Assembly (NCBI GenBank): GCA_945835865.1
Contig: CAMAJQ010000045.1
Coordinates: forward strand, 1-6,356
From: an uncultured Clostridia bacterium
Lineage (GTDB): Bacteria; Bacillota; Clostridia; Christensenellales; Borkfalkiaceae
Reading direction: 5' to 3'
Length of the DNA stretch: 6,356 bases
A program made the translations under genes and the position numbers. Of the stretch, positions 1 to 6,274 are shown in pieces; position 1 is the first letter of the stretch, and the number at the start of each line of letters is the position of its first letter. The notes below the pieces were generated by a model, which was not told the DNA's origin, ran no database searches, and worked only from the letters and a program-made list of their open reading frames with translations.

Positions 1-1170
1 TTTTTCTCCTATCCTCTGGGAAAACTGGATATCCGCGTAGGGGAGTATCCCTATCCCGTCGCGACGGACGGGACGAGTCTCTTTGCGGACGAAGAAAACC
101 TCGTCTCCCTTTTTTCAAGGGGAGAAGACGTTTCTCTTCTCCTGTTGCATCCTTTGCTGCACTGTCTCTTTCTTCATCCCTTCCGTGAGGCGGAGGATCG
201 GGAGATCTTTTCTCTCGCGGCGGACGTCTGCGTCTTCTGCGCGACCGACGAGATGGGGTTCCCCTACGGGGACTATCGGGAAAAAGAGAAGAGAAAAGCA
301 GTGTATAAGGCGATTATCGACCGATACGACGTTATGAACGACCGATCTGCCGAAAAGTATCTTTCTCTTTTGGAAGAAGGGGAAAGAAAGGCGCTTGCCT
401 CTCTTTTTACCCTTTGCGATCATTCCCTTTGGGAAAAAACGGGGGAGAAAAAAAAGGAGGCGGGAAAAGAGGTCTGCGACGGGGAGGAATTCTGGATGCG
501 GATAGCCCTTCAGACGTTTTCCGCGCTCGGCGGAGAAGAAGGGACGCTGAAAGAACTTCTTTCGGTCTGCGCGGGCAAGAGAATGAATTATCTCACCTTT
601 CTCCGCCGCTTTCTGAAACGGAAGGAGAGGAAGGGATTGTCGGCGGACGAATTCGATCTCAACTATTACGTTTTCGGGCTCTCTCTTTACGGCAATCTTC
701 CTCTCATCGAAAATACGGAGACGAAAGATGACAAACGGGCGGAAGATCTCGTCGTGGCAATCGATACTTCGGGGAGCACGAAGGGAAAACCCGTCCGCGT
801 CTTTCTCGAAGAGACGAGATCGGTCGTCGAGCAGACGGGGGCGGAAGAATTCGGCTCGGGGTTGAGGATCATTCAGTGCGACGACAGGGTCCGCTCCGAT
901 ACGACGGTCAGAACGCGCCGGCAGTTCGACGGACTGATGGAATCTTTCACCCTCGTCGGCGGGGGAGGCACCGATTTCAGACCGGTGTTCGATCTGTTGG
1001 AGAAGGAAGCGCGGGCGGGAAAGCGGATCCGCGGGCTCGTCTACTTTACGGACGGCGTCGGGGTGTTCCCGAAACGGGTCCCCCCTTTTCCGACGGCGTT
1101 CGTGCTGTTCGGCAAGCAGAAGGATCGGATCGCCGTGCCCAAGTTTGCGTATAAACTCTCTTTGGAATAA
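1..1170 (+). CDS. VWA-like domain protein with degenerate N-terminal metallopeptidase-like region (5' end missing)
   Basis: The frame is open from base 1 to the TAA at 1168-1170, giving 389 visible residues; the start lies upstream of the window. A TTG at 145 is an in-frame internal codon, and the protein before it (from FFSYPLGKLD) reads like real coding sequence. Visible residues 48-60 hold HPLLHCLFLHP, which lines up with the HExxH region of the metallopeptidase-like domain that precedes the VWA domain in this family (DUF2201 type), but with Pro where the catalytic Glu should be. Residues 140-144 (DHSLW) and 218-237 (ending YGNLPLIE) form the linker usual for clostridial members. The VWA domain runs from about 250 to the end with an intact metal site: D255-T-S257-G-S259, T324 in GGGGTDF, and T350-D351-G. 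It probably acts with the ATPase encoded 75 nt downstream as the client-binding half of a MoxR/VWA chaperone pair. The client is unknown. The VWA assignment is firm; the role is inferred. Confidence 0.88.
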   Translation, partial: FFSYPLGKLDIRVGEYPYPVATDGTSLFADEENLVSLFSRGEDVSLLLLHPLLHCLFLHPFREAEDREIFSLAADVCVFCATDEMGFPYGDYREKEKRKAVYKAIIDRYDVMNDRSAEKYLSLLEEGERKALASLFTLCDHSLWEKTGEKKKEAGKEVCDGEEFWMRIALQTFSALGGEEGTLKELLSVCAGKRMNYLTFLRRFLKRKERKGLSADEFDLNYYVFGLSLYGNLPLIENTETKDDKRAEDLVVAIDTSGSTKGKPVRVFLEETRSVVEQTGAEEFGSGLRIIQCDDRVRSDTTVRTRRQFDGLMESFTLVGGGGTDFRPVFDLLEKEARAGKRIRGLVYFTDGVGVFPKRVPPFPTAFVLFGKQKDRIAVPKFAYKLSLE

Positions 1171-1245
1171 ACGGAAAAACGACTTCGGAAAAGGGCTCTG
1201 CCGGAAGGCGGAAGATCAGGTTCCGGAGCGGAAAGGAAAGATGGT

Positions 1246-2685
1246 ATGAATATTCTCGAAGCAAAAAACGAAATCAAAAAGACGGTGACGATCTATCTGG
1301 ACAAGGACGAAGACGGTCGGTACGTCGTTCCCCTCGAACGGCAGCGTCCCGTACTTCTGATCGGCGCGCCCGGCATCGGCAAGACGGCAATCATGAGCAG
1401 GATCGGGGAGGAACTCGGCATCGGTTTTCTCAGTTACACGATGACCCACCACACGAGACAGTCCGCGCTCGGCTTGCCTTTCATCGCCGAAAAGACCTTC
1501 GGCGGGAAAAAATATTCGGTCACCGAATATACGATGAGCGAGATCGTCAAGGACGTTTACGACGCCATCGAACGGCAGGGCAAAAAAGAGGGGATCCTCT
1601 TTCTCGACGAGATCAACTGCGTTTCGGAAACGCTTGCGCCCGCCATGCTCGAATTGCTTCAGCATAAAAAGTTCGGCTCGCACGAAATTCCGCGCGGCTG
1701 GGTCCTCGTGGCGGCAGGCAACCCCGAGGAGTACAACAAATCGGCGACCGAACTCGACATGGTCACCCTCGACCGCGTGAAGAAAATGGAGGTCAGCCCC
1801 GATTACGACGCCTTCGCTCTTTACGCCGTCAACAACGGCGTTCACGAGAGCGTGACCTTCTTCCTTTCGGAAAACAGGGATAAACTCTTCTACGCCGAAC
1901 GTGGGCAGACGGAATACGAGTTCGTTACGCCGCGCGGCTGGGAAGATCTGTCCTACGCCTTACGCGCCTACGAAAAATTCGGCTACGAAGTCACTTTGTC
2001 TCTCGTGTCCGAATACGTGAGGAGCGCGGAGATCGCCTCTTCCTTCTTCCGCTTTTATAACCTGTTCGGGAGATATCGCGAACTCCTCTCTTCGGACGAC
2101 GCCGAAAACGGGAGAACGGAAAGCGTGTCTCTCGAAGGAAAGCCGTTCGACGAACGGTTTGCCGTCGCGGAGATCCTCCGCGGAAAGATCTGCCGCATCG
2201 CGTCCGCCGCCGTCGGATCGTACGGGAATTACCGCGCGGCAAAAGAGGAGATCGATCGGATCCGGACGGAAGAAGACGGAAAGAAAACGGCGGATCTTTA
2301 CCGGATCAAAGCGGAAGACCCTTCGGTTGATTCCGTGAAAAGGAAGACCTATAAGACGATCGTTGAACTTTTATGTCGTCCTTCGCCGACGGAAGCGCTC
2401 TCGGAGGAGTATGAAAACGTCTTAGCCGAAGGGAAAAGCGCGGAGGAGAAGATCGACCGTCTTCTCGCCTTTGCCGAAAAATCTCTCGGCAAGCGGCAGG
2501 AACTGACAGCCATGCTGACGACGCTCGTTGCAAACGAGGATTTCGTATCCTTTCTCACCCTTTTCGGAAGCGACGGGTTTTACCGTCTGAACGACGAATT
2601 GCTGATCGGACCGGACGATTCCGCCCTGCGGAAAAGGGCTGCCGACCTGCTGTCGGAGAGAAAGGAAATCAAGGCAAAGAGGTAA
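1246..2685 (+). CDS. MoxR-type AAA+ ATPase, partner of the VWA-like protein
   Basis: This 479-residue cytoplasmic ATPase has the full AAA+ set: Walker A G40-APGIG-K46-T47, Walker B ILFLDE with D121 and E122, sensor 1 in AAGNP (N159), an arginine-finger-like R177 in LDRVKK, and a sensor-2-like TPRGW at 228-232. The stretch SYTMTHHTRQSALGLPF (63-79) is characteristic of the clostridial MoxR-like proteins that pair with VWA-like proteins. The AAA+ core ends near residue 280. Residues 281-479 are charged, probably helical, and match no domain I recognise. The ATG at 1246 is supported by AAAGGA at 1232-1237 with an 8-nt spacer; the ATG at 1241 is out of frame. It lies 75 nt after the VWA gene and 64 nt before the ABC genes, all co-directional, so one transcript is plausible. 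By analogy it would use ATP to remodel or activate a target recruited by the VWA protein. The family call is strong, the target unknown. Confidence 0.9.
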   Translation: MNILEAKNEIKKTVTIYLDKDEDGRYVVPLERQRPVLLIGAPGIGKTAIMSRIGEELGIGFLSYTMTHHTRQSALGLPFIAEKTFGGKKYSVTEYTMSEIVKDVYDAIERQGKKEGILFLDEINCVSETLAPAMLELLQHKKFGSHEIPRGWVLVAAGNPEEYNKSATELDMVTLDRVKKMEVSPDYDAFALYAVNNGVHESVTFFLSENRDKLFYAERGQTEYEFVTPRGWEDLSYALRAYEKFGYEVTLSLVSEYVRSAEIASSFFRFYNLFGRYRELLSSDDAENGRTESVSLEGKPFDERFAVAEILRGKICRIASAAVGSYGNYRAAKEEIDRIRTEEDGKKTADLYRIKAEDPSVDSVKRKTYKTIVELLCRPSPTEALSEEYENVLAEGKSAEEKIDRLLAFAEKSLGKRQELTAMLTTLVANEDFVSFLTLFGSDGFYRLNDELLIGPDDSALRKRAADLLSERKEIKAKR

Positions 2686-2716
2686 AGGCGGATCTCGGCG
2701 GGCGCGGGACTTCCGG

Positions 2717-2730
2717 GCCGCCGCTGCGGC
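2717..2730 (+). other. Short GC-rich hairpin in the spacer before the ABC genes
   Basis: The 64-nt spacer 2686-2749 is very GC-rich and contains a perfect 5-bp stem, GCCGC / GCGGC, around a 4-nt loop. No U-run follows, so it is not an intrinsic terminator. It ends 12 nt before the Shine-Dalgarno sequence of ABC subunit 1 and could affect mRNA processing or translation, but a stem this short in GC-rich DNA may be chance. Confidence 0.2.
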
Positions 2731-2741
2731 GAGAGATACGC

Positions 2742-2748
2742 GAGGGAG
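2742..2748 (+). promoter_or_regulatory. Ribosome binding site of ABC subunit 1
   Basis: GAGGGAG lies just before the ATG at 2750. If the pairing core is GAGG (2742-2745) the spacer is 4 nt, on the short side. A TTG two codons into the gene (2756) sits 7 nt from the end of the purine tract, so it is a weak alternative start. The ATG is preferred because it is the stronger start codon and opens an AT-rich, Lys-rich N-terminus usual for these exporters. Confidence 0.55.
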
Positions 2749-2749
2749 A

Positions 2750-4462
2750 ATGAAATTGAAAAAACTCTTTTCACATTTAAAGAAATACAAGAGAGATTGC
2801 GTGCTCGCTCCTCTGTTCAAACTGTGCGAGGCAACGCTGGAACTGCTGATCCCCCTCATCGTCGCCGATATCATCGACCGCGGGGTCAAAGGCGGGCAGA
2901 GGCAGACGGTGATCGCAGACTTCATCCTGATGATCGGCTGCGGGCTTGCGGGATTGGCGTTTTCTCTGGCGGGACAGTTCTTTTCCGCACGCGCCGCGAC
3001 GGGTTTTTCCACCGACGTGCGCGGGAGTCTGTTTGCCAAACTGCTCCGTCTTCCTCTCGGCAAGACGGATAGAATGGGTGTTTCGCCTATGATCACCCGT
3101 ATGACGAGCGACGTCAACCAACTGCAGACGGGGACTAACCTCGTTCTCCGGCTGATGTTGCGCTCTCCCTTCGTCGTGCTCGGCGCTCTCGTCGCGGCGA
3201 TTCTGATCGACGTCCGGGTCTCCCTCGTCTTTGTTGCGGTCATTCTCGCTCTCTCCGTCGCCGTCGCCCTCATCATGAAGTCGACCATGCCTCGTTACGG
3301 CGAGGCTCAGAGGCGGCTCGACGAGGTTTCGTCCGTCGCGCGGGATAATCTCACGGGGGTGCGGGTCATTCGTGCGTTTGGCGTGGAGGAAGACGAAATA
3401 CGGTCGTATAAGTCGAAAACCGAGGCATTTGAGAAGTTTCAGAACGGTGTGGGACGGATATCCTCCCTGCTGAATCCGCTCACTTTCGCCCTTGTGAACT
3501 GTGCCATCGTCGCTCTGCTCTACGTAAGCGGCGTGCGGGTCGGACAAGGGGATCTCACGCAAGGACAGACGGTTGCCCTGTACGATTATATGTCGCAGAT
3601 CCTGATCGAACTCGTCAAGTTTGCCAATCTGATCGTCAGCGTTTCCAAAGCGTTGGCGTGCGGAAAGAGGATCGACGCCGTTCTCTGTGAGGACGAAAGC
3701 CTCCCCCTTCCCGCGGAGGGAAAGATCTCGGACGCGTATATCGAATATAAAAACGTCTCCGTGCGTTACGGAGACGGAGGCGAAAGCCTTTCCGACGTCA
3801 GTTTCCGCGTGGAAAAAGGACAGACGGTCGGCGTCATCGGCGGAACGGGAAGCGGGAAATCTACTCTCGTCAATCTTCTGCCCGCTCTTTATCGGCCGTC
3901 GTGCGGAACGGTCAGCATCGCGGGGAAAGACGTCGGCGGGTATTCTGCGGAGGAATTGCACGGGCTCGTCGGGATCGCTTTGCAACGTCCGGCTCTTTTC
4001 CACGGAACGATCGCGTCCAATCTCCGCTTCGGAAGAGAAGAACTGTCCGACGACGGACTTCTCGAAGCGGCGGAGGTCGCGCAGGGAAGCGACGTTCTCG
4101 CCGTCAAAGGCGGATTGACCGCCGAGGCGGAACAGGGCGGGAAGAATTTTTCCGGAGGACAGAGACAGCGGCTTTCCGTCGCGCGCGCGATCGCGGGAAA
4201 ACCCGAGATCCTGATCCTCGACGATTCTTCTTCCGCGCTCGACTACGCGACCGACCTCAGGCTCCGCAGGAGCATCCACTCCCTTTCCCCCAAGCCGACC
4301 GTCTTTATCGTCTCGCAGAGGACGGCGTCCGTGCGGAACGCCGATCTGATCCTCGTGCTGGACGAAGGCAGAATCGTCGGACGGGGCACGCACGAAGAAC
4401 TGATGAAAACGTGCGAAACCTACCGCGAGATCCACCTTTCGCAGGTGAAAGGAGACGAATGA
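2750..4462 (+). CDS. Heterodimeric ABC exporter, subunit 1 (degenerate-site half: transmembrane plus ATPase domains)
   Basis: This 570-residue half-transporter joins an exporter-type membrane domain (six predicted helices near 17-41, 56-79, 131-154, 157-176, 243-261 and 280-300) to an ATPase domain from about 330. Motifs are A-loop Y340, Walker A G364-GTGSG-K370-S371, Q-loop Q412, signature NFSGGQ at 466-471, Walker B ILILDD with D491, D-loop ending D498, and switch region VSQR. The catalytic Glu position is D492 and the switch His position is Q523. This is the pattern of the non-hydrolysing half of TM287/288-, LmrCD- or BmrCD-type heterodimers (TM287-like). Its own signature is canonical and should complete the hydrolytic site of the partner. 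The stop overlaps the start of the next gene, indicating paired expression. Likely role: multidrug or lipophilic-compound efflux across the cytoplasmic membrane, though the substrate cannot be read from sequence. From codon 11 to the end it contains no TTA, CTA or TCA codon. Confidence 0.93.
   Translation: MKLKKLFSHLKKYKRDCVLAPLFKLCEATLELLIPLIVADIIDRGVKGGQRQTVIADFILMIGCGLAGLAFSLAGQFFSARAATGFSTDVRGSLFAKLLRLPLGKTDRMGVSPMITRMTSDVNQLQTGTNLVLRLMLRSPFVVLGALVAAILIDVRVSLVFVAVILALSVAVALIMKSTMPRYGEAQRRLDEVSSVARDNLTGVRVIRAFGVEEDEIRSYKSKTEAFEKFQNGVGRISSLLNPLTFALVNCAIVALLYVSGVRVGQGDLTQGQTVALYDYMSQILIELVKFANLIVSVSKALACGKRIDAVLCEDESLPLPAEGKISDAYIEYKNVSVRYGDGGESLSDVSFRVEKGQTVGVIGGTGSGKSTLVNLLPALYRPSCGTVSIAGKDVGGYSAEELHGLVGIALQRPALFHGTIASNLRFGREELSDDGLLEAAEVAQGSDVLAVKGGLTAEAEQGGKNFSGGQRQRLSVARAIAGKPEILILDDSSSALDYATDLRLRRSIHSLSPKPTVFIVSQRTASVRNADLILVLDEGRIVGRGTHEELMKTCETYREIHLSQVKGDE
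4448..4454 (+). promoter_or_regulatory. Ribosome binding site of ABC subunit 2, inside the end of subunit 1
   Basis: AAAGGAG lies within the last codons of ABC subunit 1. Its spacing is 7 nt to the ATG at 4462 and 4 nt to the ATG at 4459, which favours 4462. The overlap of stop and start codons is typical of translational coupling and fits equal production of the two halves of one heterodimer. Confidence 0.7.
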
Positions 4463-6207
4463 TGAAGAATTCCTTTTTCAGAAGACTGCTCCGTTATATG
4501 AAAGGCTACGTTCGTCCGTTCGTCTTATCGCTCGTTTTTTCCGCCGTTTTCGTGGTCGCGTCCCTCGTGTTGCCCGTTCTGTTCGGAAAGGCGACGGACG
4601 TTATCGTCGGCAAGGACGCCGTGGATTTTGCACGGCTCGGCGGGCTCGGGATCGCCGCCGTGCTCTGCGCACTCGCGGCGGGCGTTTCGCAGTGGTTTAC
4701 CGAGGTGCTTTGCAACAGGATCGCCAACGGCGTGACGCGGAAGGTGAGAAACGACGTTTTCCGCAACCTTCAGCGGCTTCCCCTGAAAAGTCTCGACCGC
4801 AAACGGGTGGGGGACGTTCTCGGGATCGAGATCGGGGACGCCGACCGGCTTTCGGACGGGCTTCTGCTCGGGTTTTCCCGCTTTTTCACGGGGATCCTGA
4901 CCATCGTCGGCACCCTCGTCTGCATGCTGATCATCAATCCCGTCGTCGCTCTCGTCGTCGCGCTTATCACTCCTCTGTCCCTCTTTACCGCAAAGTTCAT
5001 CACGGGGAAAACTTATCGCTTTTTCCGCAAGCAGTCTGAGACGGTCGGCAGGGAGACGGCGATCATCGAGGAGACCCTCGGCAATCTTCCCACCGTCAAG
5101 GCGTACGGCGCGGAAAAACACTTTAACGAACGGTTCGTACAGGTCAACGAGGAACTTCGCGAAACATCTTTCAAAGCCGTCTTTTTCTCCTCTCTCACCA
5201 ACCCTACGACGCGCTGCGTCAATTCCGTCGTGTACGCCTGCGTCGCGCTGACGGGCGCTCTTCTCGCCGTTTCGGGGGCAGGCGGCGTCTTCGCCGTTAC
5301 GGCAGGTACTCTGCTCTCTCTGCTTAGTTACGCAAACCGTTACACCAAGCCCTTCAACGAGATTTCGGACGTGCTCGCGGAACTCGCGAGCGCGAAGGCG
5401 AGCGCTACGAGGCTTTTCGATCTCATCGACGAACCCTGCGAGACGGATGAAAACGCCTGCCTGCGGTTGCCTGAACCGCCGGAAGGCAGGGTGGAGATCC
5501 GTGACGTCGCGTTTTCGTACGTTCCCGAAAAGCCTCTGATCAGCGGTTTCAATCTGACGGCGGAAGAGGGAAAAAAAGTGGCAATCGTCGGTCCGACAGG
5601 CTGCGGGAAAACGACTTTGATCAACTTATTGATGCGTTTTTACGACGTAAACGAAGGGAGTATCTCGGTCGACGGAGTCAACGTGACGCAGGTGCCGCGC
5701 GCAGACCTTCGCCGCCGTTACGGCATGGTTTTACAGGATACCTGGATCCGCCGCGCGTCCGTGCGGGATAACGTGACCATCGGCAAAAAGGACGCCACCG
5801 ACGAGGAGTTGAAAGAGGCGTGCCGCCTGGCGCATTGTCAGTCCTTTATCGAAAAATTGCCCGAGGGGTACGATACCGTGATCGGCGAGGAAAGTTTGTC
5901 GCAAGGGCAGAAACAGCTTCTTTGCATTGCGAGGGTCATGCTGTGTCTGCCGCCGATGCTCATTCTCGACGAGGCGACTTCCAATATCGATACGCGTACG
6001 GAAGTGCATATTCAGCAGGCGTTCGATCGCCTGACGAGGGGGAAGACGTCTTTCGTCGTGGCGCATCGCCTTTCGACGATACGCGGCGCAGACGAGATCC
6101 TCGTGATGAATCAAGGGAATATCGTCGAGCAGGGTACGCACGAGGAACTTCTGGCAAAAGGCGGTTTCTATGCGGAACTGTATAACAGCCAGTTTGAAAA
6201 AGAATAA
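4462..6207 (+). CDS. Heterodimeric ABC exporter, subunit 2 (catalytic half: transmembrane plus ATPase domains)
   Basis: This 581-residue half-transporter has six predicted membrane helices (near 20-42, 60-82, 138-157, 159-177, 253-272 and 276-292) and an ATPase domain from about 342. Motifs are A-loop Y353, Walker A G377-PTGCG-K383-T384, Q-loop Q425, Walker B MLILDE with D503 and catalytic E504, D-loop ending D510, and switch H535 in VAHRLS. These are intact, so this subunit should carry the hydrolysing Walker motifs. Its signature is LSQGQ (479-483) instead of LSGGQ, as in TM288-type partners, and it faces the degenerate site of subunit 1. Two local oddities: the segment after the Q-loop reads WIRRAS where LF-x-G is usual, and the loop before the signature looks about two residues short. 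Two adjacent ATGs (4459, 4462) both fit; AAAGGAG at 4448-4454 gives a 7-nt spacer to 4462 and 4 nt to 4459. Either start overlaps the upstream stop. The protein is complete, ending at TAA 6205-6207. Confidence 0.93.
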   Translation: MKNSFFRRLLRYMKGYVRPFVLSLVFSAVFVVASLVLPVLFGKATDVIVGKDAVDFARLGGLGIAAVLCALAAGVSQWFTEVLCNRIANGVTRKVRNDVFRNLQRLPLKSLDRKRVGDVLGIEIGDADRLSDGLLLGFSRFFTGILTIVGTLVCMLIINPVVALVVALITPLSLFTAKFITGKTYRFFRKQSETVGRETAIIEETLGNLPTVKAYGAEKHFNERFVQVNEELRETSFKAVFFSSLTNPTTRCVNSVVYACVALTGALLAVSGAGGVFAVTAGTLLSLLSYANRYTKPFNEISDVLAELASAKASATRLFDLIDEPCETDENACLRLPEPPEGRVEIRDVAFSYVPEKPLISGFNLTAEEGKKVAIVGPTGCGKTTLINLLMRFYDVNEGSISVDGVNVTQVPRADLRRRYGMVLQDTWIRRASVRDNVTIGKKDATDEELKEACRLAHCQSFIEKLPEGYDTVIGEESLSQGQKQLLCIARVMLCLPPMLILDEATSNIDTRTEVHIQQAFDRLTRGKTSFVVAHRLSTIRGADEILVMNQGNIVEQGTHEELLAKGGFYAELYNSQFEKE

Positions 6208-6220
6208 AAGCGTTTCCGCC

Positions 6221-6239
6221 GGGGTTTGATGTGAACCCC
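6221..6239 (+). other. Hairpin across the boundary between host sequence and the IS-like end
   Basis: GGGGTTT (6221-6227) can pair with GAACCCC (6233-6239) around a 5-nt loop GATGT: six Watson-Crick pairs plus one T-G wobble. It begins 13 nt after the stop codon of ABC subunit 2, where a terminator would be expected, but it is followed by AAAAG, not a T-run, so it is not a canonical intrinsic terminator on the + strand. On the - strand the T-run is on the wrong side. The right arm belongs to the presumed IS terminal repeat. Confidence 0.4.
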
Positions 6240-6258
6240 AAAAGTTAGACAAACTTAT

Positions 6259-6265
6259 AGAGGTG
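6259..6265 (+). promoter_or_regulatory. Ribosome binding site of the IS-encoded OrfA-like gene
   Basis: AGAGGTG lies 9 nt before the ATG at 6275. It is a strong Shine-Dalgarno match in otherwise AT-rich sequence and supports 6275 as a real start codon. Confidence 0.5.
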
Positions 6266-6274
6266 CATATTTTT

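Noticed and set aside
145..147. TTG at 145 as the start of the VWA-like gene
   Set aside because: The frame stays open to base 1 with plausible protein, and this start would cut through the conserved HPLLH region, removing its first His.
1186..1197. 12-nt sequence CGGAAAAGGGCT repeated at 2629-2640
   Set aside because: It is a single short match with no extended similarity around it; one copy is coding and the other lies in a spacer. Chance in sequence of this composition is the simplest reading.
1171..1245. Spacer between the VWA-like and MoxR genes as a site for a small gene or regulator
   Set aside because: No ORF of useful length with its own start signal, no hairpin followed by T-run and no recognisable operator; only the ribosome binding site for the ATPase is visible.
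1216..1845. 209-codon antisense frame opposite the MoxR-like gene
   Set aside because: It is in codon register with the ATPase gene, has no ribosome binding site I can see, and is explained by the same codon bias.
2422..3288. 288-codon antisense frame spanning the MoxR/ABC junction
   Set aside because: It crosses two well-supported genes on the other strand, its protein is Arg/Ser/Thr-rich without motifs, and nothing on the - strand suggests expression.
2777..4435. 552-codon antisense open frame opposite ABC subunit 1
   Set aside because: It is in exact codon register with a gene whose motifs are unmistakable, is open only because that gene avoids TTA, CTA and TCA, starts with GTG, and its protein is a low-complexity Arg/Asp/Glu-rich mirror with no recognisable domain.
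3901..4458. Upstream extension of the ABC subunit 2 reading frame through the end of subunit 1
   Set aside because: The extension is an out-of-frame shadow of subunit 1 (Arg-rich, no motifs). The ribosome binding site at 4448-4454 and the normal exporter N-terminus place the start at 4459 or 4462.
6246..6273. Promoter-like pair TAGACA, 16-nt spacer, TATTTT inside the IS-like end
   Set aside because: Transcription from it would start at or after the ATG at 6275, leaving out the ribosome binding site, and the -10 match is weak. The TAGACA is better explained as part of the terminal repeat.
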